Assembly: GCF_016775155.1 (NCBI RefSeq)
Contig: NZ_JAEUGD010000066.1
Span: 282,832 to 346,831 of the forward strand
Origin: Fulvivirga marina
GTDB taxonomy: Bacteria > Bacteroidota > Bacteroidia > Cytophagales > Cyclobacteriaceae
DNA: 64,000 bases
Reading direction: 5' to 3'
Shown: positions 57,393-64,000 of the stretch, in pieces
Layout of the letters: the number at the start of each line of letters is the position of its first letter
Numbering within the stretch: position 1 is the stretch's first letter
Notes under the pieces: generated by a model
Seen by the model: only the letters and a program-made list of their open reading frames with translations
Database searches by the model: none
Told to the model about the DNA's origin: nothing
Translations under genes and position numbers: made by a program

Positions 57393-60392
57393 TCAAAATT
57401 GAACTCTTAAACCCATTGTAAATGTGCGAGCTCTAGGGTAAGCTGCGTAGTCAATCCCGAAAGACGGAACGTCATCAATAGACTTGTTAACGTTTACTTC
57501 AGGATCGAAACCTTCGTACCCTGTTAGAACAAATAAATTCTGGCCGGTAACAAACAGTCTTAAAGACTGTATCCATGGTGCTATGTCACCAGAACCAAAC
57601 GTGTAGCCTAGGGTTAAGTTAGTTAACCTTAAGAAATCAGCATCTTCCAGAAACTGAGTAGACGGAACGGGTGAGTCTCCTCCACCCTGCTCAGAAGACA
57701 ACACTCTTTTATCTACATTGGCACCTCCATTAAGCGCTGCCCTACTAAATAGTGCCAGTGATGTATTGTCAAAAACCTGATGTCCAAATGCTCCATTAAA
57801 ATATATACTAGCATCAAACTTTTTATAGTTTACCGAAGACCTGATACCTAATGTCATATCCGGATTAGGTGACCCAACAAATTTTCTATCTCCATTACCT
57901 GGCCCTACAATACCACTGGCTGTATTTTCACCATCACCATTGATATCCTCGAAGGTTGATAATCCGTTTTCATCATACCCGGTAAACACAGGTAGATAAA
58001 AAGCATATAACTCCTGTCCATCATAGAGCAACTGTGCTCTTTGATTACTTAAACCTTGTCCATTGATCTCCCCGGTAATAATACCATCAGGAAAAATAGG
58101 AGAAACATTCTTAATTTCGTTATTAAACACACTCAGGTTAAATCCAACATCTACTGAAAGATCCTGTTTATCAACTGCTATCGCATCCAGATTAAAGTCT
58201 ATACCTGAATTATTAACGGTAACACCGTCCAAATTTCTCCATACAAATACATCAGGACCTTGTTGAGGAACCCTTAGTCTGAAAATCAAATCTTTTGTTT
58301 CTTTTTGATAGTAGTCAATCGAACCTGTCAGCCTGTTATCAAAGAATCCAAAATCAAGTCCAAAATTATATTGAGTTGTTTCTTCCCATACGAGATCTGG
58401 GTTTCCTACGATACTCTGCTGTATTCCTGACCCATCATCGAGAGGCTTATACTGATTTTGTGCTGATCCGGAAGGAAACTCCTGGTTACCTGTAATCCCC
58501 CACCCTAATCTTAATTTTAGGTCTGAGAATAGTTCGGGTGCAAAATCTTCATCCCCCAAGCGCCAGGCAAATGCTGCTGAAGGGAAATAACCATATTTGT
58601 TGTTCTCTCCAAACCTGCTAGAACCATCAGCACGAAGTGTTGCCGTCAGCAAAAATTTGTCAAACATACTTACATTTACCCTACCAAAGTATGACTGTAA
58701 TTCATCGTCAGGATCTTTAAACGAACTATTTTGATTAGCAGGAAAGCTACTAGCAAAGTTTAAATTACTAGTGTACAATGACTGATTATCATCTAAGAAG
58801 CTTACACCACGTTGGCTGCTTCCTCTTCTTACAAATTTTTGATAGGAGTATCCCAATAATGCATTTATATTAAAATCATCATTAAGGTCTCTTGTAAAGT
58901 TCAAAGTATGCTCAACCAGACGTGTGGAAGCCTTAATGTTTTCAATATTACCTATACCACCACTACCTGATGCAAAGTTTGCATTAAGTGCTCTTGATAC
59001 AGCAACCCTTCTTTCTGATTCAGACCTGTCAACACCAAAATTGACTTTATAATCTAAGCCTTCAATGATATTTATAGTTGCTGAAATATTTCCGAAAATA
59101 CGTGTTGTTTCTGTTTCATCATCATAATAATTAAGAAAAGCCAAAGGGTTTCTCTCATTATCGCTGGGCTGAATGAAATCTCCGTTAGCATCTCTAAATG
59201 GTCTGGTCGGATTCCACCTTAAAGCAGAGATCAACATGTCACCTTCTGCTCCAACATTATCCGCCAAAGCGGCTCCTTGATCTCCTACAAAACTTGCTAT
59301 TAAGCTTCCTTGTAACTTAACTCTTTCATCAAGTACACTTTGCCCAATGTTAACAGACCCTGAGTACTTTTCAAGGCCAGTGCTTTTAATTACACCTTCC
59401 TGATCCTGGATACCCAGGGATATTCTGTAGCTACCGCCATTTTCAGTAGTTCCTCCATACGAAAGGTTGTGATCCTGAGTAAAGGCAGTTCTTGTGATTT
59501 CATCAAAAGCATCAACATCGGCACCAAAGTGAAGATTAGTATTAGGTACTTCACTTACAAACTCACTTGCCGATAGTAAATCATACTTTCTATTCTCAGG
59601 TATACTACTCGAACTGAATGAAGCAGAATATGTGAGTTCAGGCTTTCCTTGCTTTCCTTGCTTTGTAGTAATAATAACCACTCCATTGGCACCACGAGAA
59701 CCATAGATTGCGGTAGCTGAAGCATCTTTAAGAATATTTATTGATGCTATATCATTTGGGTTAATAAAGTTAAGCGGGTTTTTAGCGCTCACTCTACCTG
59801 CACCTACATCCGCTCCAGCACTAATATCCCTACCATCTAAGGGCACTCCGTCCAATACTATAAGCGGATTGTTATCTGCCCTTATTGAGGAAGCCCCTCT
59901 AATTCTAATACTGGTTGCTGCTCCTGGTTCTCCACTATTACTTACAACCTGAACACCAGAAACACGCCCTTGTATTAACTGTTCCGGAGAGGTTTGGAAT
60001 CCCTTATTAAACTGCTCTTCGTCAACCACTGCCACAGCTCCGGTAGCATCTGATTTTTTCACTGTACCGTAACCGATAACAACAACTTCAGAAAGTTGGG
60101 TTACATCTTCTTCAAGATCTATATTAATTACACTTTGGGAGCCTACGGCTACCTGTTTATTTTTATATCCAATAAATGAAAATATCAGTGTGGCGTTTTC
60201 ACCAACGGATAAGGAGTAGTTACCTTCGATATCCGTAACAGTACCATTGCTGGTACCCTGTTCTAAAATATTAACACCAGGCAAAGCCGATCCATCGCTC
60301 GGGTCGACGACCTTACCTGTCACTGTCCGTTGTGCAAGCAAGCCTCCATAGCTGACCAACATAAGCGAAAAAAGTAGTAAAATTTTCTTCAT
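57393..60392 (-). CDS. SusC/RagA-family TonB-dependent outer-membrane transporter
   Basis: 999 residues with a signal peptide (ILLLFSLMLVSYGGLLAQ). Parts: carboxypeptidase-like regulatory beta domain (~22-105, GKVVDPSDGSALPGVNI), TonB plug (~115-230; VVVIGYGTVKKSDATGAV, RGASSIRADNNPLIVLDGVP, ASATAIYGSRGANGVVIITTK), then a 22-strand barrel ending FTMGLRVQF. No STN or sigma/anti-sigma module, so control is likely by the divergent LacI gene rather than by an ECF system. Imports the oligosaccharide or glycoside into the periplasm with SusD. Confidence 0.97.
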   Translation of the reverse strand: MKKILLLFSLMLVSYGGLLAQRTVTGKVVDPSDGSALPGVNILEQGTSNGTVTDIEGNYSLSVGENATLIFSFIGYKNKQVAVGSQSVINIDLEEDVTQLSEVVVIGYGTVKKSDATGAVAVVDEEQFNKGFQTSPEQLIQGRVSGVQVVSNSGEPGAATSIRIRGASSIRADNNPLIVLDGVPLDGRDISAGADVGAGRVSAKNPLNFINPNDIASINILKDASATAIYGSRGANGVVIITTKQGKQGKPELTYSASFSSSSIPENRKYDLLSASEFVSEVPNTNLHFGADVDAFDEITRTAFTQDHNLSYGGTTENGGSYRISLGIQDQEGVIKSTGLEKYSGSVNIGQSVLDERVKLQGSLIASFVGDQGAALADNVGAEGDMLISALRWNPTRPFRDANGDFIQPSDNERNPLAFLNYYDDETETTRIFGNISATINIIEGLDYKVNFGVDRSESERRVAVSRALNANFASGSGGIGNIENIKASTRLVEHTLNFTRDLNDDFNINALLGYSYQKFVRRGSSQRGVSFLDDNQSLYTSNLNFASSFPANQNSSFKDPDDELQSYFGRVNVSMFDKFLLTATLRADGSSRFGENNKYGYFPSAAFAWRLGDEDFAPELFSDLKLRLGWGITGNQEFPSGSAQNQYKPLDDGSGIQQSIVGNPDLVWEETTQYNFGLDFGFFDNRLTGSIDYYQKETKDLIFRLRVPQQGPDVFVWRNLDGVTVNNSGIDFNLDAIAVDKQDLSVDVGFNLSVFNNEIKNVSPIFPDGIITGEINGQGLSNQRAQLLYDGQELYAFYLPVFTGYDENGLSTFEDINGDGENTASGIVGPGNGDRKFVGSPNPDMTLGIRSSVNYKKFDASIYFNGAFGHQVFDNTSLALFSRAALNGGANVDKRVLSSEQGGGDSPVPSTQFLEDADFLRLTNLTLGYTFGSGDIAPWIQSLRLFVTGQNLFVLTGYEGFDPEVNVNKSIDDVPSFGIDYAAYPRARTFTMGLRVQF

Positions 60393-60842
60393 AGGGGGTT
60401 AGATTTAAAAAGAATTTAAATTTGTATTATTTCATGTCATATAGTTATTGATGTTTCACTACATGACACACTCTTACCCCTGATTATGAGTACTTTTTTC
60501 AACAAATATGGGGTAAGACTCGTATGTCAATTATCAATATTAATCATTTAGAGTGCACTTTTCCTAATAAAAATGCCCTGAATTTACCGAAAACGTCATC
60601 GCAAACGTTTGCATAAACTACCCCCTTTACTTGCACTTTTAGATAATTGACATTTTCCAAGAGACCTTCCCTAATTTGGACTTTTATAATATGACCCCCT
60701 CAAAACGAGGCTCTTGGAAGTTTGAACTAAAAATAGTAGCATTGATATTTAGTTGAATAAGTCATGGCGTATTATTCTCCAACAGTAGAAATTGAAAAAT
60801 GTTTTCTGACCCTTACCAACGCCTCTTAAAAATGGATTTAGA
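60393..60842. other. divergent susC / lacI promoter region
   Basis: 450 bases. Contains operator site C (60601-60612) flanked by two inverted copies of GATAATTGACAT: minus strand at 60524-60535, plus strand at 60642-60653. Each is followed by a -7-like box: CATATTTG for susC (plus 60503-60510) and CTAATTTG for lacI (60671-60678), one mismatch or one base short of TAnnTTTG. These look like paired divergent promoters. No leader ORF or RNA motif is seen. Confidence 0.6.
60601..60612. promoter_or_regulatory. LacI-type operator, site C
   Basis: Perfect palindrome GCAAACGTTTGC. Read on the minus strand with its flanks it is TATGCAAACGTTTGCGATGA, matching site B (TATGCAATCGTTTGCGATAA). It lies 230 bases before the lacI start and ~210 before susC, between the two predicted promoters. 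Confidence 0.85.
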
Positions 60843-61874
60843 ATGAAGAGTAATCAAATTACTATTAAAGATATAGCCCGTGAACTCGATATTTCACCCT
60901 CTACAGTTTCGCGGGCCTTAAAAGATCATCCCGACATTAGCCCCAAAACAAAAAAACAGGTTAGAGAACTAGCCGAAAAACTGAATTATCAGCCTAATAG
61001 TATAGCCCTTAGCCTTCGAAGTAGCAAAAGCAATACTATTGGTGTAGTTATCCCTCAGGTAGTACATTTTTTCTTTTCTACTATAATCAGTGGTATAGAA
61101 GATATTGCTTATGCCGCAGGTTACAGTGTAATGGTAGCCCAAAGTAATGAATCGTATGATCGAGAGGTAATGGATACTAAAGCCCTTTTCAATAATCGTG
61201 TGGACGGTATATTGGTATCCATGTCAAGAGAAACAACTGACTACGGCCATTTTGAATCTTTACACAACAGGGGCATTCCTATGGTGTTTTATGATCGCGT
61301 ATGCGATCCTATAGATTGCAGCAAGGTGGTAGTAGATGATTTTGATGGAGGATATAGAGCTACTAAGCATCTAATTGACGAAGGGTATAAAAGAATAGCA
61401 CATTTGGCTGGCCCGGATAGCCTGCATATGTTCAGGCAACGTCTCGAAGGTTACAAAAAAGCACTGCAAGAGCACGGGCTTCCTATTGATGAAAGCCTGA
61501 TTCTTGCTGAAAATGCTTCCGACGATGAAAATGTAGCAAAGAAACTCACCGAACACCTGCTGGAGCTTGATGAAAGACCCGATGCCATTTTTGCTAATAA
61601 TGATATTGCTGCCCTTGGTGCGATGATCACTATTAAAGAGCATGGTTTAAAAATTCCTAATGACATGGGTATCGTTGGTTTTAGTAACTGGAGATTTACT
61701 TCTTTAACTGAACCTACAATTACGACCGTAGCTCAACCAGGGTTTGAAATGGGACAGGAAGCAGCGCGCTTGCTTATAGCAGCAATAGAAGCCAAGAAAG
61801 ACGAGGTAATTACTTCCGTTACCAAAGTTTTGAAAACAGAACTTGTGGTAAGAGGGTCTTCCGTCAGGGGTTAA
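60843..61874 (+). CDS. LacI/GalR-family transcriptional regulator
   Basis: 343 residues. N-terminal DNA-binding helix-turn-helix TIKDIARELDISPSTVSRALKDHPDISPKTKKQV with the hinge helix LNYQPNSIALSLRS, then a periplasmic-binding-protein-like effector domain (~60-335) with TIGVVIPQVVHFFFS, GILVSMSRE, VVVDDFDGGYRATKHL, AIFANNDIAALGAM and GIVGFSNWRFTSLTEPTITT. The recognition residues fit CG-centred GCAAACGTTTGC operators, three of which lie in this window, one in its own upstream region. The inducer is probably a glucoside or its breakdown product. Whether it represses or activates is not evident. Confidence 0.94.
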   Translation: MKSNQITIKDIARELDISPSTVSRALKDHPDISPKTKKQVRELAEKLNYQPNSIALSLRSSKSNTIGVVIPQVVHFFFSTIISGIEDIAYAAGYSVMVAQSNESYDREVMDTKALFNNRVDGILVSMSRETTDYGHFESLHNRGIPMVFYDRVCDPIDCSKVVVDDFDGGYRATKHLIDEGYKRIAHLAGPDSLHMFRQRLEGYKKALQEHGLPIDESLILAENASDDENVAKKLTEHLLELDERPDAIFANNDIAALGAMITIKEHGLKIPNDMGIVGFSNWRFTSLTEPTITTVAQPGFEMGQEAARLLIAAIEAKKDEVITSVTKVLKTELVVRGSSVRG

Positions 61875-61955
61875 GAAGACTGAGCTCCGGGTATATCCCT
61901 TTATTTAACTCATCATAATGGACGAGTTCACAACCTGCCAGTCACCAATACCGGA

Positions 61956-63230
61956 TCACTTCCTTAGCCTAAAGCCGGTTTTAAATACAACGGGACTGTT
62001 GTATAAACCATCTTCATTATCATGAAGCACATTGAATAGTACAAGGGCTTGCATTTCAAGCCATTTGGCAACATTGAACCTTCTCCCCACGCCTATTAAT
62101 AAGGTCTGCTTCCATTCCCTCTTAGGGATTTCTGTAGACATTGTGGTTGTTCTCATTCTCTCTGCTTCGAGGTAGGCAAAGAAATTTTTAAACACCATAT
62201 GATTCGCATAAGCGCTATACCCATATACCTCCTCATTGCTTTGTGAAGTCACTCTATGCTTATCTGCCTTAAATTGGCTACGGTAACACCCCGTAACTCC
62301 AACTTCAAAAAGTTTGTTCACTCTATACCCTAAGGTAGGGGACAGATCGATGTTCAACGGATTGGTTTTGCTTATATTAAAATTACCCCCAATGACCAGT
62401 CTCTCCCAAAATGACTCATCTTTTAAAGATGTTCTTTTTACAGCACTGCTGAGATCATTGCTATTAGGCATGTAGGAGTATTTCTTTTTCATCTCCCCCA
62501 TCTGCGACTGCACCTGCTGTATTTTATCCGCATTTTGCGTGATGTATTCTCTTGCTTGAGATGCCATCTTTTGTTTTAATTCCTGCTTAGCAGCCGCCTG
62601 CCTCAATTCCTCCTGGGTACTCTCCAGCTTGTTTTTATAATCTTCCAGCTGCCCCAATTCAGACTCATTTCCCATTCCATTGAGAGCATCATACTCTTTG
62701 GTGCCTTTTAGCTCCTCTTCTGCACGTTTTACTGCAGCATCCTTTACCTGCCGAGTGATGGTGGAATCAATAGTAACCTGCGGTATTTCCTCCCCCAGTT
62801 CGTCCTCCAAGGCTGCTTTGGCTCTGGACTTAGCCTCGCTTTTAACCTGATCCGTCGTGGTGGAATCAATGCTGATATCTGGAACATCTACATACTGTTG
62901 CAGCGAATCTCTCAAAACCTGCTTTGCTTTACCTTCTGCTTTCCTGGCAGTAGTACTGTCAATGGCAACATCAGGAATATCCAACCTGTTATCAAGACTA
63001 TCCTTCAAAGCACTTTTGGCTAATGATTTTGCTTTTTGAGCATCTGTACTATCCGGCATCGCTTCTGACCATTCCGTTTTTAACGAATCTGATAAAGTCT
63101 GCCCCCGGTTATGATTAGTGGAATCAGTTTCCTCTTTGACAGTATTTGTAGAATCTTGAGAAGAAACACCCTGTCCCATTAACTGGATAAAGGAACAAAA
63201 GAGTAACAGTATTAGCAGTAGTCTTTTCAA
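61956..63230 (-). CDS. repeat-rich coiled-coil protein with C-terminal outer-membrane-like domain
   Basis: 424 residues with a signal peptide (LLLILLLFCSFIQLMGQ). Residues ~55-190 contain four imperfect ~33-residue repeats built on 'IPDVxIDSTTxxxxxxxAKxxLxDSL': MPDSTDAQKAKSLAKSALKDSL, IPDVAIDSTTARKAEGKAKQ, VPDISIDSTTTDQVKSEAKS, IPQVTIDSTITRQVKDAAVK. A predicted coiled coil follows (~200-265), then a beta-strand-rich C-terminal domain (~280-424) with WERLVIGGNFNISKT... LIGVGRRFNVAKWL... FKTGFRLRK, suggesting an outer-membrane barrel or sheet. No characterised relative is known to me. It is convergent with the lacI gene. Confidence 0.75.
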   Translation of the reverse strand: MKRLLLILLLFCSFIQLMGQGVSSQDSTNTVKEETDSTNHNRGQTLSDSLKTEWSEAMPDSTDAQKAKSLAKSALKDSLDNRLDIPDVAIDSTTARKAEGKAKQVLRDSLQQYVDVPDISIDSTTTDQVKSEAKSRAKAALEDELGEEIPQVTIDSTITRQVKDAAVKRAEEELKGTKEYDALNGMGNESELGQLEDYKNKLESTQEELRQAAAKQELKQKMASQAREYITQNADKIQQVQSQMGEMKKKYSYMPNSNDLSSAVKRTSLKDESFWERLVIGGNFNISKTNPLNIDLSPTLGYRVNKLFEVGVTGCYRSQFKADKHRVTSQSNEEVYGYSAYANHMVFKNFFAYLEAERMRTTTMSTEIPKREWKQTLLIGVGRRFNVAKWLEMQALVLFNVLHDNEDGLYNSPVVFKTGFRLRK

Positions 63231-63250
63231 AATCTGATTTGGATAAGCGG

Positions 63251-63258
63251 CAAATTTA
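63251..63258 (-). promoter_or_regulatory. -7 box (TAAATTTG) of the repeat-protein gene
   Basis: Perfect TAnnTTTG on the minus strand, 20 bases before the ATG at 63230. No TTTG at the expected -33 distance. Confidence 0.5.
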
Positions 63259-63585
63259 ATATTAATCTCACATTTTTTGTAGCATTATATACATTAAGTT
63301 ATACACCCATTTTTCGAAACAATTACTAGCTACCAATAGAGGTTCCTTCCCTGTTGAAATTGCTACCATGATATGAACCTACCAGGCCACTTTTCTAAAT
63401 ACATATACAAATAACAAACCCACAAGTCAACATATTTCACCTCAGTGAACATCATCTAAGCGGTCTAGGCTTTGAGCATCATTAAGCGGTCTGCAGTGAA
63501 CACTTATTACTTTCACCATCAATAACAGCTATGGTCAGGAGGCAGCCAAGAAGTTTATTAAAGCATAGTGTCATGATAAATCAAA

Positions 63586-63643
63586 AGAGGCTGGTTAAGA
63601 CCTCCCAAACTTACGTTTAGGAGGTCTTTAATCCAGCCTCTTA
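63586..63643 (-). terminator. nested hairpin terminator of the RiPP precursor gene
   Basis: Outer stem AAGAGGCTGG/CCAGCCTCTT (63586-63595 with 63634-63643) and inner stem AAGACCTCC/GGAGGTCTT (63598-63606 with 63621-63629), then TTTTGATT on the minus strand, 18 bases past the peptide stop. Confidence 0.8.
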
Positions 63644-63660
63644 ATCTTCATGATCAATAA

Positions 63661-63852
63661 TTACTGGCAGTAATTACCGGAATCCTCGCAGCAGTATGTC
63701 CAGTAACCGTAAGTAACTACTGTTGGGCAATTCAATTTCCCACAAACTGTTGCTGATGCTCCCCCCTGCACTTTTACAGTCTCACTCTTGCCTGTAGGCA
63801 TTTCAGTTACAAAGCTTTTCACTTTAAGTTGCTCAATCTTAAGCTTTTTCAT
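63661..63852 (-). CDS. RiPP precursor, probable class I lanthipeptide (pinensin-like)
   Basis: 63 residues. The N-terminal leader MKKLKIEQLKVKSFVTEM is the hallmark of Bacteroidota natural-product precursors (K-L-x-L/I-x-x-x-x-V-x-S-F-V-T). A Gly-Gly (residues ~30-31, VQGGAS) marks the likely leader-cleavage site. The core of ~32 residues has five Cys, several Ser/Thr and aromatic residues (VCGKLNCPTVVTYGYWTYCC... NYCQ), as needed for lanthionine rings. The modification and export genes are not in the window and are either upstream of position 64000 or elsewhere. It has its own -7 box and terminator. Class assignment is by resemblance to pinensin-type precursors; another Cys-based RiPP class is possible. 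Confidence 0.78.
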   Translation of the reverse strand: MKKLKIEQLKVKSFVTEMPTGKSETVKVQGGASATVCGKLNCPTVVTYGYWTYCCEDSGNYCQ

Positions 63853-63887
63853 AATTAGTAAGTTTTAGATGTAGAAAATTTTGTAAT

Positions 63888-63895
63888 CAAACCTA
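63888..63895 (-). promoter_or_regulatory. -7 box (TAGGTTTG) of the RiPP precursor gene
   Basis: A perfect TAnnTTTG on the minus strand, 35 bases before the peptide start. No TTTG at the usual -33 distance. An inverted repeat GGTATC/GATACC (63915-63930) lies just upstream and could bind a regulator. Confidence 0.55.
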
Positions 63896-64000
63896 CCTCT
63901 GAAAAAAGTAATATGGTATCACTGGATACCGGTATAATGTGTGTTGGAACAGTTTTTTTTTGCATTTCCGAGATTATCATTAATTTCTTACATAAAGTAG

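Larger units (their letters stand above)
63231..63660. other. intergenic region with -7 box, short repeats and terminator
   Basis: About 430 bases. It holds the promoter of the repeat protein (TAAATTTG, minus strand, 63251-63258), a pair of imperfect repeats (CAGTGAACA and TAAGCGGTCT, each twice, 63443-63502) and the terminator of the peptide gene. No open frame I can support. Confidence 0.55.

Overview
The window reads as chromosome from a heterotrophic Bacteroidota bacterium, most likely a Cytophagales member of the Fulvivirga/Flammeovirga type and possibly marine. The evidence is a SusC/SusD pair, a type IX secretion C-terminal domain, tandem FG-GAP/VCBS (ASPIC/UnbV) lipoproteins, promoters matching the Bacteroidota TAnnTTTG -7 box, a split-type MetH and a Bacteroidota-type RiPP precursor. 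Base composition is moderately AT-rich throughout. No rRNA, tRNA, CRISPR array or insertion sequence was seen.

Left third (1-23 kb) is mainly housekeeping and accessory genes. It opens with the 3' part of an archaeal/plant-like GH13 alpha-amylase, a lipoprotein and a decayed TPR gene. A capA-merR-dprA-dnaJ operon follows, then a TPR protein and HMG-CoA lyase. Next is a secreted DUF1800-DUF1501-barrel-lipoprotein operon, a small Hsp20-like gene, and a metH-metF methionine operon under a textbook SAM-I riboswitch with its own terminator. A SnoaL-like protein, a PLP decarboxylase, a cyclase-family hydrolase and a membrane PP2C phosphatase complete this part.

Middle (23.9-32.4 kb): a minus-strand group of a Gfo/Idh/MocA oxidoreductase, two TIM-barrel isomerase-like proteins and a giant DUF1080/cytochrome c/PA14 lipoprotein, divergent from an MFS permease. 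This gene set resembles the 3-keto-glycoside (oxidation-elimination) sugar route.

Right half (34-62 kb): one coherent alpha-glucoside region. A six-gene operon encodes a Na+/sugar symporter, GlpF, GlpK, GlpD, a GH13 alpha-glucosidase and an ROK sugar kinase, divergent from an aldose epimerase. A seven-gene operon encodes SusC, SusD, two VCBS lipoproteins, a secreted GH65 enzyme, a vanadium-haloperoxidase-like protein and a GH37 trehalase, divergent from a LacI regulator. Near-identical LacI-type operators (GCAAACGTTTGC core) lie in all three divergent promoter regions, at 31051, 42433 and 60601. This suggests one regulon spanning about 38 kb. The pairing of glycerol genes with an alpha-glucosidase and a glucokinase, plus GH65 and trehalase, fits breakdown of compatible solutes such as glucosylglycerol and trehalose. 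That substrate assignment is an inference.

Right edge: a repeat-rich coiled-coil/outer-membrane protein, then a 63-residue Cys/Thr-rich peptide with a GG leader. The peptide looks like a lanthipeptide precursor whose biosynthetic genes are not visible in the window.
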